DNA of 48,235 nt from Ga0077536 sp943370145 (GCA_943370145.1 CALRPY020000034.1:1-48235), one strand, 5' to 3'; shown: positions 16,758 through 25,641, counted from the stretch's first letter. Made by a program: numbers and translations. The notes: generated from the sequence alone by a model not told the origin.

Positions 16758-18296
16758 ATGCCATTGAACACACGAGAGCCGGTCACCGGCGACGTAGGGC
16801 AGCCGGCCAACGACGACAGCGCCGCCAGCCTGCCGCATGCACTGCTAGTGGCCTCGGCGTGCGCGGCAGCGGCAAGTGCGCTGCAAAGCGTGCCGCAGGG
16901 CTGGGTCGGCGGCTGGCTGGCGAGCGCGCTGGTGCTGGCGATGGTGCGTTGGCGCCTGCCGACGCTGGCCCTTGCCGCGGCACTCGAGGGGCTGGCATGG
17001 GGCACGGGCGCTGCGGGCCTGTTCGAGCAGACGACGGCGGCGCAGGCGTCGCTTCCGTTTCTGGTCATCGTGACCGTGTCCCTGCTCCGCGGGCTGTCGG
17101 GCGCCGCCAGCATCCGTGCCCACCTGCTGTTCCTCGCCGGTGCCTGCGTGCCTCTGCTGCTCGCGACCGCGCGCAGCGCCGACATCCGGCACCTGCCTGC
17201 CGCCGCGTTCGTCGTGCTGTGCGCGCTGGGCGCCGCCGGGATGGCGCGCGCCCTGGGTCGCCACGCCGCGTCGTCGCGCGGCGAAAGGGCGCTTCGCCGC
17301 GAGGCGGAGGCCACCGCGGAAAGCCTCGCGGAACGGGTCCAGCGCCTGCAGATCGAAGCCCGCGGCGCGGGCGAGGCCCGGGAACGGTTGAGGGAGGAGC
17401 TCAAGGCGGTCACGCTGGAACTCGGGGTGCTGCGCTCCAAGACCGGTGCGCTGTCGTCGGTGCTGGAGCGGATCAATCCCTGCGATCTCGAAACGGGGCT
17501 CCTGACCGTGGACAAGTTCGCGGGCGTGCTGAACCGCGAGTGGGCGCGCATGCAGCGCCAGGAGTCGCCGCTGAGTCTCCTGCTGTTTTCGGTCGATGGT
17601 TTCGACGAATTCCGCGACTGGCACGGGCAAGCGGCCTGTGAAGCGGCGCTCAAGCGCCTCGGCGACCTGTTCCGCACGGCGGGCCAGCGCCCGGGGGATG
17701 TGGCGGCGCGCCTCGGGCCGAACCTGTTCGCACTGCTGTTTCCCGAGACCGAGTACAAGCACGTGGGCCGTCTCGCCGACGGGGTACGCGCGCGCGTCAG
17801 GCAACTGGGCATTGCGGCCGCGCCGTCGTCCCGGCACAAGGTGTTGACCGTGACCGCCGGCATGGCAACCGTGATTCCGAACAACGACATCGAACCTGCG
17901 GTGCTGCGCGAGCGGGTCGAGGCGGCGCTCTACGAAGCGCAGTTCCAGGGCGGCGACCGCTGCGTCCGCTACCGGACCTTCGAGAGCATCCGCGTCGAGC
18001 ACTGGGATCCGGCCAGCGATGGCACGCTGACCGAGGACAAGCTGCGCCACAAACTCTCGATCCTAGGTTACGAGGCCGAGCCCAGGACGTATCGGCCCGG
18101 CGAGGCGCAACCGTCGCGCCGCATGCCCGTCGATCGCGTCGAGGCGATCGTCGACGGCAGGCTGAAGTTCGCCCTCGAGGGCGAGGCGCGCGTGCTGCAG
18201 GCCGGCGACTTCCTGTTCATTCCCAAGGGGCTGGTCAGCAGCGTCGAGGTCGTGGGCCAGCGTCCGGTACGCGCCCTGCAGGCGATGCGTACCTAG
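16758..18296 (+). CDS. Membrane protein with degenerate GGDEF (I-site kept) and C-terminal cupin
   Basis: About 512 residues. Several hydrophobic segments occupy roughly residues 25-170, then an Ala/Glu/Arg-rich coiled coil (about 175-240), a GGDEF-type domain (about 250-400) and a C-terminal cupin-like segment (VLQAGDFLFIPKGLVSSVEVV). The signature GG(D/E)EF is replaced by GPNLF (320-324), so cyclase activity is unlikely. The inhibitory-site motif RxxD (RPGD, 311-314) sits exactly five residues before it, as in active enzymes. This pattern is known from c-di-GMP receptors such as PelD. I infer a membrane c-di-GMP sensor; the output is unknown. A TTG at 16749 is an alternative start. Confidence 0.75.
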   Translation: MPLNTREPVTGDVGQPANDDSAASLPHALLVASACAAAASALQSVPQGWVGGWLASALVLAMVRWRLPTLALAAALEGLAWGTGAAGLFEQTTAAQASLPFLVIVTVSLLRGLSGAASIRAHLLFLAGACVPLLLATARSADIRHLPAAAFVVLCALGAAGMARALGRHAASSRGERALRREAEATAESLAERVQRLQIEARGAGEARERLREELKAVTLELGVLRSKTGALSSVLERINPCDLETGLLTVDKFAGVLNREWARMQRQESPLSLLLFSVDGFDEFRDWHGQAACEAALKRLGDLFRTAGQRPGDVAARLGPNLFALLFPETEYKHVGRLADGVRARVRQLGIAAAPSSRHKVLTVTAGMATVIPNNDIEPAVLRERVEAALYEAQFQGGDRCVRYRTFESIRVEHWDPASDGTLTEDKLRHKLSILGYEAEPRTYRPGEAQPSRRMPVDRVEAIVDGRLKFALEGEARVLQAGDFLFIPKGLVSSVEVVGQRPVRALQAMRT

Positions 18297-18440
18297 GCCC
18301 CCGCAGCCGCGCCGTCGGTGCGACACGCCTGTGCAGCGTGAGGCCCGCCCGCGTGCGCCGTGACGCCGCCGGCGTTCGCGGCGACAATGTCGTCTCATGG
18401 CCAGTCGCGAATTCTCGCCGCCGCGCCGCGAGGACAGACG

Positions 18441-19184
18441 ATGAGACTCAACAAATACATCAGCGATACCGGCTTCTGCTCACGCCGCGAAGCCGACCAG
18501 CTGATCGCGGCGCAGCGTGTGACCGTCAATGGCAGGCTCGCGGACCTCGGGACACAGCTCGAGGACGGCGACGAAGTGCGCGTCGACGGCGAGGTCGTGA
18601 GCCCGCAACTGAAGCAGGGCCGCCGCACCCGCGTGTACATCGCGCTCAACAAGCCCGTCGGCATCACCTGCACCACGGAGCGCGACGTCGATGGCAACAT
18701 CGTCGATTTCGTCGACCATCCGCAGCGCATTTTTCCGATTGGGCGCCTCGACAAGAACTCCGAGGGCCTCATCCTGCTGACCAGTGACGGCGACATCGTC
18801 AACCAGGTCCTGCGCGCGGAGAACAAGCTCGAGAAGGAGTACCTCGTCGTCGTCGACAAGCCGGTGACGCCCGCCTTCCTGCAGGGCATGTCGCGCGGCG
18901 TGCGCATCCACAACACGAAGACGCTGCCGTGCAGGACCTATCGCGTCAACAAGTTCACCTTCGGCATCGTGCTGGTCCAGGGCCTGAACCGGCAGATTCG
19001 CCTGATGTGCGAGGCCTTCGACTTCCACGTGCGGCAGCTCTGCCGCATCCGCATCGGCAACATCCGCATCGACCACCTGCGCCCGGGCCGCTGGCGCAAC
19101 CTCTCGCCCGCCGAACTCGACGCACTGCTGCCGCAGCGCCGCGCCCAGCGCCAGGCCAGCGCGGCGACTGTTCCCCGCGCCTGA
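18441..19184 (+). CDS. rluF: 23S rRNA pseudouridine synthase, RluF type
   Basis: A 247-residue RsuA-family enzyme. An N-terminal S4 RNA-binding domain (MRLNKYISDTGFCSRREAD) is followed by the catalytic domain. IFPIGRLDKNSEGLILLT carries the catalytic Asp, and LVQGLNRQIRLMCE is the conserved C-terminal motif. ALNKPVGITCTTE and NIVDFVDHPQRIFPIGRLDK closely follow the RluF branch, which modifies 23S rRNA U2604, rather than RluB/E. The ATG at 18441 has GAGGA upstream; the frame extends farther 5' but without such a site. Confidence 0.9.
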   Translation: MRLNKYISDTGFCSRREADQLIAAQRVTVNGRLADLGTQLEDGDEVRVDGEVVSPQLKQGRRTRVYIALNKPVGITCTTERDVDGNIVDFVDHPQRIFPIGRLDKNSEGLILLTSDGDIVNQVLRAENKLEKEYLVVVDKPVTPAFLQGMSRGVRIHNTKTLPCRTYRVNKFTFGIVLVQGLNRQIRLMCEAFDFHVRQLCRIRIGNIRIDHLRPGRWRNLSPAELDALLPQRRAQRQASAATVPRA

Positions 19185-19250
19185 TCTGAATACCCCTCGA
19201 GCGGGCGGCGCCCTTCATCCATCTGGGGGGCTTGTTAAGTGCGCCTGGAT

Positions 19251-19272
19251 AATAGGTGCAGACCTGCCTATT
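19251..19272. promoter_or_regulatory. Inverted repeat upstream of AOR gene
   Basis: AATAGG (19251-19256) and CCTATT (19267-19272) flank the core TGCAGACCTG, in an AT-rich stretch 45-66 bp before the AOR start codon. Position fits an operator or part of a promoter for the AOR-LLM operon. It does not resemble the repeat upstream of the P450 gene. Confidence 0.35.
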
Positions 19273-19316
19273 TTAGTCGGGACCTATCAATCACAAGATC
19301 ACCGACGGGGGGAGTC

Positions 19317-21209
19317 ATGAGCATCAAGGGTTATGCGGGGAAATTCCTGCGAGTCAACCTGACGACGGGCGAATGCAGGACGACGCCCCTGCCGGACGAA
19401 CAGGTCCTGCGCGATTACGTGGGCGGCATCGGCCTTGCAATGAAAATGATCCTCGACGAAGTGCCACCCGAGGTCGGGCCCGCCGACGAAGCGGCGCCCA
19501 TCATGTTCATGACCGGTCCGCTGACCGGCACTTCCGCGCCCAGTTCGTCGAACCTCGCGATCGTCGCGCTGAACTTCAACACCCCCTATGCCGTCGGCAC
19601 CGGGCATTCCCACGGCTATTGGGCCGCGTACCTCAAGCACGCCGGCTACGACGCGGTGATCGTGACCGGCAAGTCCGCAAAGCCGGTGTATCTCTGGATC
19701 GACGACGACCAGGTCAGCCTGCGCGACGCGAGCCACCTGTGGGGCCAGGACACGCGCGACACCGAGCGCTTGGTCAAGCGCGAACTGGGCGACGAGCAGA
19801 AGATCAGCGTCGCCTGCATCGGGCCCGCCGGCGAGGCCATGCTGCATGGCGCTTCGGTGAAGAATGACCGTAACCATGGCGCTTCGAAGGGGTCCATCGG
19901 TGCGGTGATGGGCTCGAAGAAGTTGAAGGCGATCGCCGTCCGGGGCACCGGCACCGTGCCGCTGGCCGAGCCGGAGGAATTCGGCCGCTTGACCCAGGCG
20001 TGGCAGGACGCCATCCACTGGTCACCGAAGCCTGGCGAAGGCGCCAATTCGATCGGCACGCTGCTCAAGGACGCCGGCATCTCGCGTCACTACACGCTGG
20101 TCGGCAGCGAGAGCATGCTTGCCGGCAAGAACCTGACCGATCCGCGCTGGGGTGAGCAGTATTCGGCGCGCTTCGTCGAACACGCGAAGGACTGGATCGT
20201 CACGCCGAAGGAATCCTACAACTGCAACATCGCGTGCGCCTACGACTGCAAGATCACGAAGGGCAAGTACGCCGGCTTCACCGCGAGCCTGTGCGGGGGC
20301 GGCGAAAACATGGAAGGCGCCGCGGGACTCATCGGCGTCGAGGACCCGGCGGAAGCGGTCGTGCTGACCGACTTCATGGACGCGATGGGCATGGATTCCT
20401 CCGTCGGCGGCGCGCTGATGGGCATGGCATACGAACTCTACAACCGCGGCGTCATCACGCAGGAGGACACCGGCGGGCTCGACCTGAGCTGGGGCAACTT
20501 CGAATCGGCACAGGTGCTGATCCAGCAGATGTGCAGCGGCGAAGGTTTCGGCGGCACGGTGCTGGCCAAGGGCCTGAAGGAAGCCGCGCGCCTGCTCGGG
20601 CCGGAAGCGGAAGGCTGCGTGCTGCACATTCGGGGCGGCGGTTACAACATGCACGACTGGCGGCCCGCGTGGAGCGTGCTGCTGGGGCAGGTGGTCTCCG
20701 GCGCCGGCGTGTGCTGGCAGGGGCCGGGCGTGGATACCTGGACCACGGAGCCCGACCTCGGCTACACGGCCTTCGCCGAGCACTTCAAGCCCGACGGCAA
20801 GGCCGAGGCGGTCGCCAAGACCCAGGTCAAGAAGCTGTGGGAGGACACCATCGGCGTGTGCTGGTTCGCGTGCTGGGGCGTGAAGGGCGTGATCGAGTTC
20901 TCCAGCAAGTCCATTGCGCTCGCGACCGGCTGGGATGGCTTCAACGCCGAAACAGCACTCGCGATCGGCGAGCGCATGGTCCACCTGCAGCGGCTGATCG
21001 CGGTGCGCCGCGGCTTCACGCCGCAGGACGAGTACGACATCTCCGAGCGCCTGCTCGAGGCGCCGACCTACGGCAAGGCCGCGGGCCAGTCGATCCGGCC
21101 CCACCTGAAGCGCATGGTCGAGGAATATTACGACTGCATGGGCTGGGACAAGGCCTCGGCCCGTCCGACGCCGGCGACCCTGCAGAAGGTCGGCCTGCCC
21201 AACATCTGA
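19317..21209 (+). CDS. Aldehyde:ferredoxin oxidoreductase (AOR) family tungsto/molybdoenzyme
   Basis: A 630-residue member of the AOR family, whose characterised members hold a bis-pyranopterin W (or Mo) and one [4Fe-4S] cluster and oxidise aldehydes or reduce acids. The N-terminal domain has YAGKFLRVNLTTGE, DYVGGIGLAMKMI, GPLTGTSAPSSSN and the pterin-binding region down to NHGASKGSIGAVMGSKKLKAIAV. The cluster cysteines are C303, C307, C311 (NCNIACAYDC) and C515 (TIGVCWF). Spacing is C-x3-C-x3-C instead of the textbook C-x2-C-x3-C. It has a strong Shine-Dalgarno (GGGGGGAG) and leads an operon with the LLM oxidoreductase 14 bp downstream. The physiological substrate and electron partner are unknown; the downstream rubredoxin is one candidate carrier. 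Such enzymes are uncommon in gammaproteobacteria. Confidence 0.92.
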   Translation: MSIKGYAGKFLRVNLTTGECRTTPLPDEQVLRDYVGGIGLAMKMILDEVPPEVGPADEAAPIMFMTGPLTGTSAPSSSNLAIVALNFNTPYAVGTGHSHGYWAAYLKHAGYDAVIVTGKSAKPVYLWIDDDQVSLRDASHLWGQDTRDTERLVKRELGDEQKISVACIGPAGEAMLHGASVKNDRNHGASKGSIGAVMGSKKLKAIAVRGTGTVPLAEPEEFGRLTQAWQDAIHWSPKPGEGANSIGTLLKDAGISRHYTLVGSESMLAGKNLTDPRWGEQYSARFVEHAKDWIVTPKESYNCNIACAYDCKITKGKYAGFTASLCGGGENMEGAAGLIGVEDPAEAVVLTDFMDAMGMDSSVGGALMGMAYELYNRGVITQEDTGGLDLSWGNFESAQVLIQQMCSGEGFGGTVLAKGLKEAARLLGPEAEGCVLHIRGGGYNMHDWRPAWSVLLGQVVSGAGVCWQGPGVDTWTTEPDLGYTAFAEHFKPDGKAEAVAKTQVKKLWEDTIGVCWFACWGVKGVIEFSSKSIALATGWDGFNAETALAIGERMVHLQRLIAVRRGFTPQDEYDISERLLEAPTYGKAAGQSIRPHLKRMVEEYYDCMGWDKASARPTPATLQKVGLPNI

Positions 21210-21223
21210 ACGGAGATTGCCCG

Positions 21224-22072
21224 ATGAAATTCGGCACGATGCTCTACTCGACCGACTATGCGATGCGCCCGGACGACTTTGCCGTCGCCAGCGAGGAACG
21301 TGGATTCGATTCGGTCTGGTTGCCCGAACACACGCACATTCCCGCCAGCCGCCGCACGCCGTTTCCCGGCGGCGGCGAGCTGCCGCGCGAGTACTGGCAC
21401 CTCCACGATCCCTTCATTGCATTGACCGCTGCAGCCATCGCGACGAAGACCATCAAAGTCGCGACCGGCGTCTGCCTCATCACCGAGCGTGACCCGATCG
21501 TCACCGCGAAGGCGGTGTCGTCGCTCGACATGCTGTCGAATGGCCGCTTCCTGTTCGGCATCGGTGCCGGCTGGAACGCCGAGGAGATGGAGAACCACGG
21601 CACGGCTTTCGCGGAGCGCTGGCAGGTGCTGGAAGAACGCATCGAGGCGATGAAGGCGTGCTGGACGCAGGACGACTCGAGCTATCACGGCCGGCATGTG
21701 AACTTCGACGACATCTGGTCCTGGCCCAAGCCCGTGCAGAAACCGCATCCGCCGATCATCATGGGCGCGGCCTCCCCGTGGGGTCGCGAACGCGTCGCGC
21801 GTTACTGCGACGGCTGGGTGCCGCTGCCGGCGCAGATGAAGAACATCGCGGCTGAGTTGCAGGACCTCGAGGAGCGCCTCGTGCGCCACGGCCGCAGGCT
21901 GTCCGACATCGAGATTTCTTTCTTCTGGGCGCCGACGAACGTGGACCAGCTGAAGCGCTATCGCGATCTCGGCGTGCACCGGGTGATTCTCGCCTGTCCC
22001 GCCGACAGCAAGGATGCCACGCTGGCGCTGCTGGACAGCCACGCCGAGCTAATGGCCGCAGTCGGGCGCTAG
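21224..22072 (+). CDS. LLM-class (F420-type family) flavin oxidoreductase
   Basis: A 282-residue luciferase-like TIM-barrel protein. MKFGTMLYSTDYAMRPDDFAVASEERGFDSVWLPEHTH, KVATGVCLITERDP, LFGIGAGWNAEEMENHG and PKPVQKPHPPIIMGAA follow the TIGR03619 subfamily, named as F420-dependent although many proteobacterial members may use FMN. It lies 14 bp after the AOR gene with its own GGAG, so the two are almost certainly one transcript. A redox step on the same substrate as the AOR is inferred. A strong GC hairpin follows. Confidence 0.9.
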   Translation: MKFGTMLYSTDYAMRPDDFAVASEERGFDSVWLPEHTHIPASRRTPFPGGGELPREYWHLHDPFIALTAAAIATKTIKVATGVCLITERDPIVTAKAVSSLDMLSNGRFLFGIGAGWNAEEMENHGTAFAERWQVLEERIEAMKACWTQDDSSYHGRHVNFDDIWSWPKPVQKPHPPIIMGAASPWGRERVARYCDGWVPLPAQMKNIAAELQDLEERLVRHGRRLSDIEISFFWAPTNVDQLKRYRDLGVHRVILACPADSKDATLALLDSHAELMAAVGR

Positions 22073-22096
22073 CCCGCGTCCATCCGACCTGCCGCA

Positions 22097-22127
22097 GGGG
22101 CCGCGCCGGCGATACCCGCGCGGCCCC
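22097..22127 (+). terminator. GC-rich hairpin after the AOR-LLM operon
   Basis: GGGGCCGCGC (22097-22106) and GCGCGGCCCC (22118-22127), a perfect 10-bp stem with an 11-nt loop, 25 bp past the LLM stop. No T tract. A further dyad TGTCGC-ATTCA-GCGACA (22148-22164) lies between it and the thiolase gene and could be an operator. Confidence 0.5.
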
Positions 22128-22291
22128 GCCTCAGCTGACGACTAGGCTGTCGCATTCAGCGACACCTGCCGCGCCGGACGGTGCCTCGCTGGTCGCGGTG
22201 CGGGCCGGCCGATACGATCCGCCGCATCCCAGGGTGCCGGCCCCGCCGGCCACCATTCACCCTCGAGCCGTATCCAGAAGGGAGCATCTTC

Positions 22292-23488
22292 ATGCGTAGA
22301 GCCGCCATCGTCAGTCCGCTGCGTACCGCCGTCGGCGGTTTCGGCGGAAGCTTGCGTCCACTCACAGCCGACATGCTGGCAGCCTCGGTGCTGAAGGGGC
22401 TGGTCGAGCGCAGTGGCATCGATCCCGGGCGGATTGACGAGGTCGTCGCCGCGCAGTCCTACATGTCCGGCGAGGCGCCGTGCATCGCCCGTTATGCGGC
22501 GCTGGCCGCCGGCCTGCCGATCGGCATCGCGGGCTATTCGCTGGACCGTCGCTGCGGCTCGGGCCTGCAGGCGGTGATCGATGCGTCGATGATCGTGGCC
22601 AGCGGTGCGGCCGACGTCGTCGTCGCGCTCGGCGTCGAGAGCATGAGCAATATCGAGTACTACACCACGGATCTCCGCTGGGGCGCGCGCGCCGGCACCG
22701 TGAAGATGCACGATCGCCTGCAGCGCGGCCGTGAACGCTCGCAGCCCGAGGACCGCTTCGGTTTCATCTCGGGCATGCCCGAGACCGCGGAAAACCTCGG
22801 CCGCGAATACGGCATCACGCGCGACGAGGCGGACGCCTACGCGGTGGAAAGCCACCGCAAGGCGGCGGCGGCCTGGGCCGCCGGCCGTTTCGACGACGAG
22901 GTGATCCCGCTGGAAGTGCCGCAGGCCAAGGGCAATCCCGTCGTGTTCAGCCGCGACGAGGGCATTCGCGCCGAGACATCCATGGAGACGCTCGCGAAGC
23001 TGAGGCCCGTCCTGAAAGGAGGCACGGTGACCGCCGGCAATTCGAGCCAGCAGAACGACGCGGCCGCCGCCTGCCTGGTGGTGGCCGAGGACAAGCTCGC
23101 CGAACTGGGATTGGAACCGATGGCCTGGTTGCGGGGCTGGGCGTCGGCGGGCTGCGAGCCGGGGACGATGGGCATCGGCCCCGTGCCGGCGGTGAAGAAG
23201 CTGTTCGCGCGCCTCGGCCTGTCGTTCGACGACATGGATCTCGTCGAACTGAACGAGGCCTTCGCGATGCAGGTGCTCGCGGTGCTGAAGGGCTGGGGCT
23301 GGCACGACCCGGCGCGCCTGAACGTCAACGGTTCCGGCATCTCGCTGGGCCATCCGATTGGCGCGACCGGCGTGCGCATCCTCACCACGCTGATGCACGA
23401 GATGAAGCGGCGCGGCGCGAAGCTGGGCCTGGAGACGATGTGCATCGGCGGCGGACAGGGCATCGCCGCGGTGTTCGAACGGCCCTGA
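22292..23488 (+). CDS. Thiolase (acetyl-CoA C-acyltransferase family)
   Basis: A 398-residue thiolase. The acyl-accepting Cys88 is in DRRCGSGLQAV, His354 in GHPIGATG and the second catalytic Cys384 in MCIGGGQG. LNEAFAMQVLAVL is the usual NEAF motif. It either cleaves a 3-ketoacyl-CoA (degradation) or condenses acetyl units; context with P450 and oxidoreductases favours degradation. GAAGGGAG precedes the ATG. It follows the LLM gene by 219 bp that includes a hairpin, so it probably has its own promoter. It converges on the MerR gene with 24 bp between. Confidence 0.93.
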   Translation: MRRAAIVSPLRTAVGGFGGSLRPLTADMLAASVLKGLVERSGIDPGRIDEVVAAQSYMSGEAPCIARYAALAAGLPIGIAGYSLDRRCGSGLQAVIDASMIVASGAADVVVALGVESMSNIEYYTTDLRWGARAGTVKMHDRLQRGRERSQPEDRFGFISGMPETAENLGREYGITRDEADAYAVESHRKAAAAWAAGRFDDEVIPLEVPQAKGNPVVFSRDEGIRAETSMETLAKLRPVLKGGTVTAGNSSQQNDAAAACLVVAEDKLAELGLEPMAWLRGWASAGCEPGTMGIGPVPAVKKLFARLGLSFDDMDLVELNEAFAMQVLAVLKGWGWHDPARLNVNGSGISLGHPIGATGVRILTTLMHEMKRRGAKLGLETMCIGGGQGIAAVFERP

Positions 23489-23512
23489 GGCCCCGGCGCG
23501 CCCGCCGCGGCG

Positions 23513-24217
23513 TCAGGCCGGTGGCCGCGACTGCTCGTGCGCGGCGAATGCCTCGAGCACGGCTTTCACGCGCAGCAGACCGAAGAAGGGCAGCATCAGT
23601 TCCACCGCCGTCTTGGCCAGGGCGGCGGTGCGCGCCGGCTCGAGCCGGTCGCCGAGAATCTCCAGGAAGCGCGACACTTCCTCCTGCGCGAGGCGCGTGG
23701 CCGCGTCCACGTAAAACCGGGTGATGCCCGGCGTGAAGCCGAGTTCTTCCGTGAATCCCGCCGCCCGCATTTCGCCCCACAGGCCCACGATTTGCGCATC
23801 CGTCGGGCTGAGGTGCAGCTGCCCGTCGCGCCGCCGCAGGCGCACGGCACCCACGCTCGCCAGCGCGCGGGCATCCTTCACCGCGTTCGGATTGCGCTCG
23901 CGCAGGCGCTCGATCGGCACCAGTGCGCCATCGACGCCGAGGTGCGTCGCCACCAGGGCGTCCAGGTGTGGATAGGCGCCCGGATCCGTCGGCAGCGCGG
24001 CGACGTCGCCGGCGAGTGCGCGCCTGATCTGCGGCAGCGTCAGGCCGCGCGTCCGCTGCAGTTCCCGGATGGCCAGGATGCCCTGCACATGGGTTTCGTC
24101 GTACTCCGCGACATTGGGCTTGGGGCGCAGCGGGGCGGGCAGCAGCCCGTCACGCAGGTAGACGCGAATCGTCTCGCGGTTGACGCCGGTCCGCCGTTCG
24201 AGGTCGCGCATCTTCAT
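23513..24217 (-). CDS. MerR-family transcriptional regulator
   Basis: A 234-residue regulator. The N-terminal winged helix-turn-helix is MKMRDLERRTGVNRETIRVYLRDGLLP with the wing and second helix LRPKPNVAEYDETHVQGILAIRELQ. After about residue 75 it has a long helical C-terminal region without a cysteine metal site, so it likely senses an organic ligand rather than a metal. It is divergent from the P450 gene and sits between the thiolase and P450, which suggests it controls this cluster through the dyad at 24291-24317. No obvious Shine-Dalgarno precedes the ATG. Confidence 0.9.
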   Translation of the reverse strand: MKMRDLERRTGVNRETIRVYLRDGLLPAPLRPKPNVAEYDETHVQGILAIRELQRTRGLTLPQIRRALAGDVAALPTDPGAYPHLDALVATHLGVDGALVPIERLRERNPNAVKDARALASVGAVRLRRRDGQLHLSPTDAQIVGLWGEMRAAGFTEELGFTPGITRFYVDAATRLAQEEVSRFLEILGDRLEPARTAALAKTAVELMLPFFGLLRVKAVLEAFAAHEQSRPPA

Positions 24218-24275
24218 CGGTGAGGGGGTGGTCCGGGATGTTGCGGAGGTCGCGCCGTTCTGCGCCGTGCCTGCG

Positions 24276-24317
24276 TTGATGGTATCGTCGAAAACGCGTA
24301 ATGTCTTTACGCGTTTT
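24276..24317 (+). promoter_or_regulatory. P450 promoter with probable MerR operator
   Basis: A perfect inverted repeat, AAAACGCGTAA (24291-24301) and TTACGCGTTTT (24307-24317) separated by 5 nt, lies in the 137-bp gap between merR and the P450 gene. A candidate -35 TTGATG (24276-24281) and a weak -10 TAATGT (24299-24304) with 17-bp spacing would put the dyad over the -10 of the P450 promoter. The dyad is seen directly; its binding by the neighbouring MerR protein is inferred. Confidence 0.65.
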
Positions 24318-24354
24318 GACGTCGACTGACCGCCACCAGCGCTGGGGGAGACAC

Positions 24355-25641
24355 ATGAGCGAACGTTCCATCATTCCGGTCGAGCTCATCGCGCCGGCCT
24401 TCAATCCGGCGAGTTTCGCCGACCGGCCCGCGATGCACGCCCTGTTCGCGCGTCTGCGCCGGGACTATCCGCTGGCGGTTGCCGAAGTGCCCGGCTACGA
24501 CCCGCACTGGATAGTCACCCGTTACGAGGATGTCCGTGAGATCACGCGCCAGGATGAACTCTTCCACGGCGGCGATCGCTCGAAGACCCTGATCTCGCAG
24601 GCCGGCGAGCAACTCGTGATGCAGTACACAGGCGGCCAGCGCAACATCTTCCGTTCCCTCGTGCAGCTCGACCCGCCGGAGCATCGCGCCTACCGCGACG
24701 TCCTCTCGGCGGTGTTCATGCCCGGCTCGGTTGCCAAGCTCGCGGACAGCGTGCGTGCCACAGCACAACTGTTCGTCGACAGGATGGCGGCCCTCGGGAC
24801 CGCCTGCGATTTCTCGCCTGACATCGCGTTCCGCTACCCGCTGAAGGTGATACTCGACCTGATCGGCGTGCCGCCGGAAGACCACGAGAAGATGCTGACG
24901 CTGACGCACTGGCTGTTCACGTGGGCCGATCCGGACCTCAAGCGCCCCGGCGCCGACCCGACCAACCCGATCGAGATCACGGAGACCTGGAACATCGTCT
25001 ACAACGCCTTCCGGGACTACTACATGCCGATCATCGAGGATCGACGGGCGCATCCGCGCGAGGACATCGTCTCGCTGATCGCCAACGGCAAGGTCTTCGG
25101 TTCGGACATGGAAGAGCGCGCGATGATCTCGTACCTCGTCATCGCCTCGACCGCGGGCCACGACACCACGTCGGCGACGACCGCGACCGGCATGGCCGTC
25201 CTCGCCGAGCGGCCGGACCTGCTCGCGCGGCTCAAGTCGGACCCTTCGATGGTGCCGGCCTTCGTCGAGGAGACCATCCGCTGGGCCTCGCCCGTGCAGC
25301 ATTTCGTGCGCTCGGCCGTCGCGGACTACGAGCTCCGCGGGCGCCTCATCCGCAAGGGCGACCTGCTCTACATCTCCTACCTGTCCGCGAACCGCGACGA
25401 GGACGTCATTCCCGAGCCCTTCGAGTTCCGTCTCGATCGGCAACCCAACCGTCACGTCGGATTCGGCTACGGCGGGCACGTGTGCCTCGGCCAGCACCTC
25501 GCACGGCTCGAGATGAAGACCTTCTGGGAAACCCTGCTGACTCGCCTCGAGCACGTCGAACTGACCGGGCCGGTGCGCATGGCCGAGTCCGAATTCGTCA
25601 GCGGGCCGAAGTCGGTGCCCATCCGCTTCACGATGCGCTGA
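24355..25641 (+). CDS. Cytochrome P450
   Basis: A 428-residue soluble bacterial P450. The I-helix oxygen-binding motif AGHDTTS is at 267-273, ExxR at E306-R309, and the haem loop FGYGGHVCLG starts at 370 with the axial Cys377. EETIRWASPVQHFVRSAV and NRDEDVIPEPFEFRLDRQPN recall P450s that act on steroid side chains, terpenes or other hydrophobic substrates, but the family number cannot be fixed by eye. TGGGGGAG precedes the ATG at 24355. It is followed after 10 bp by a rubredoxin gene, suggesting an unusual electron supply. Probably regulated by the divergent MerR protein. Confidence 0.95.
   Translation: MSERSIIPVELIAPAFNPASFADRPAMHALFARLRRDYPLAVAEVPGYDPHWIVTRYEDVREITRQDELFHGGDRSKTLISQAGEQLVMQYTGGQRNIFRSLVQLDPPEHRAYRDVLSAVFMPGSVAKLADSVRATAQLFVDRMAALGTACDFSPDIAFRYPLKVILDLIGVPPEDHEKMLTLTHWLFTWADPDLKRPGADPTNPIEITETWNIVYNAFRDYYMPIIEDRRAHPREDIVSLIANGKVFGSDMEERAMISYLVIASTAGHDTTSATTATGMAVLAERPDLLARLKSDPSMVPAFVEETIRWASPVQHFVRSAVADYELRGRLIRKGDLLYISYLSANRDEDVIPEPFEFRLDRQPNRHVGFGYGGHVCLGQHLARLEMKTFWETLLTRLEHVELTGPVRMAESEFVSGPKSVPIRFTMR

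Noticed and set aside
21224..22072. Certain use of coenzyme F420 by the LLM protein
   Set aside because: The subfamily name suggests it, but sequence alone cannot separate F420 from FMN use and no F420 biosynthesis gene is present.
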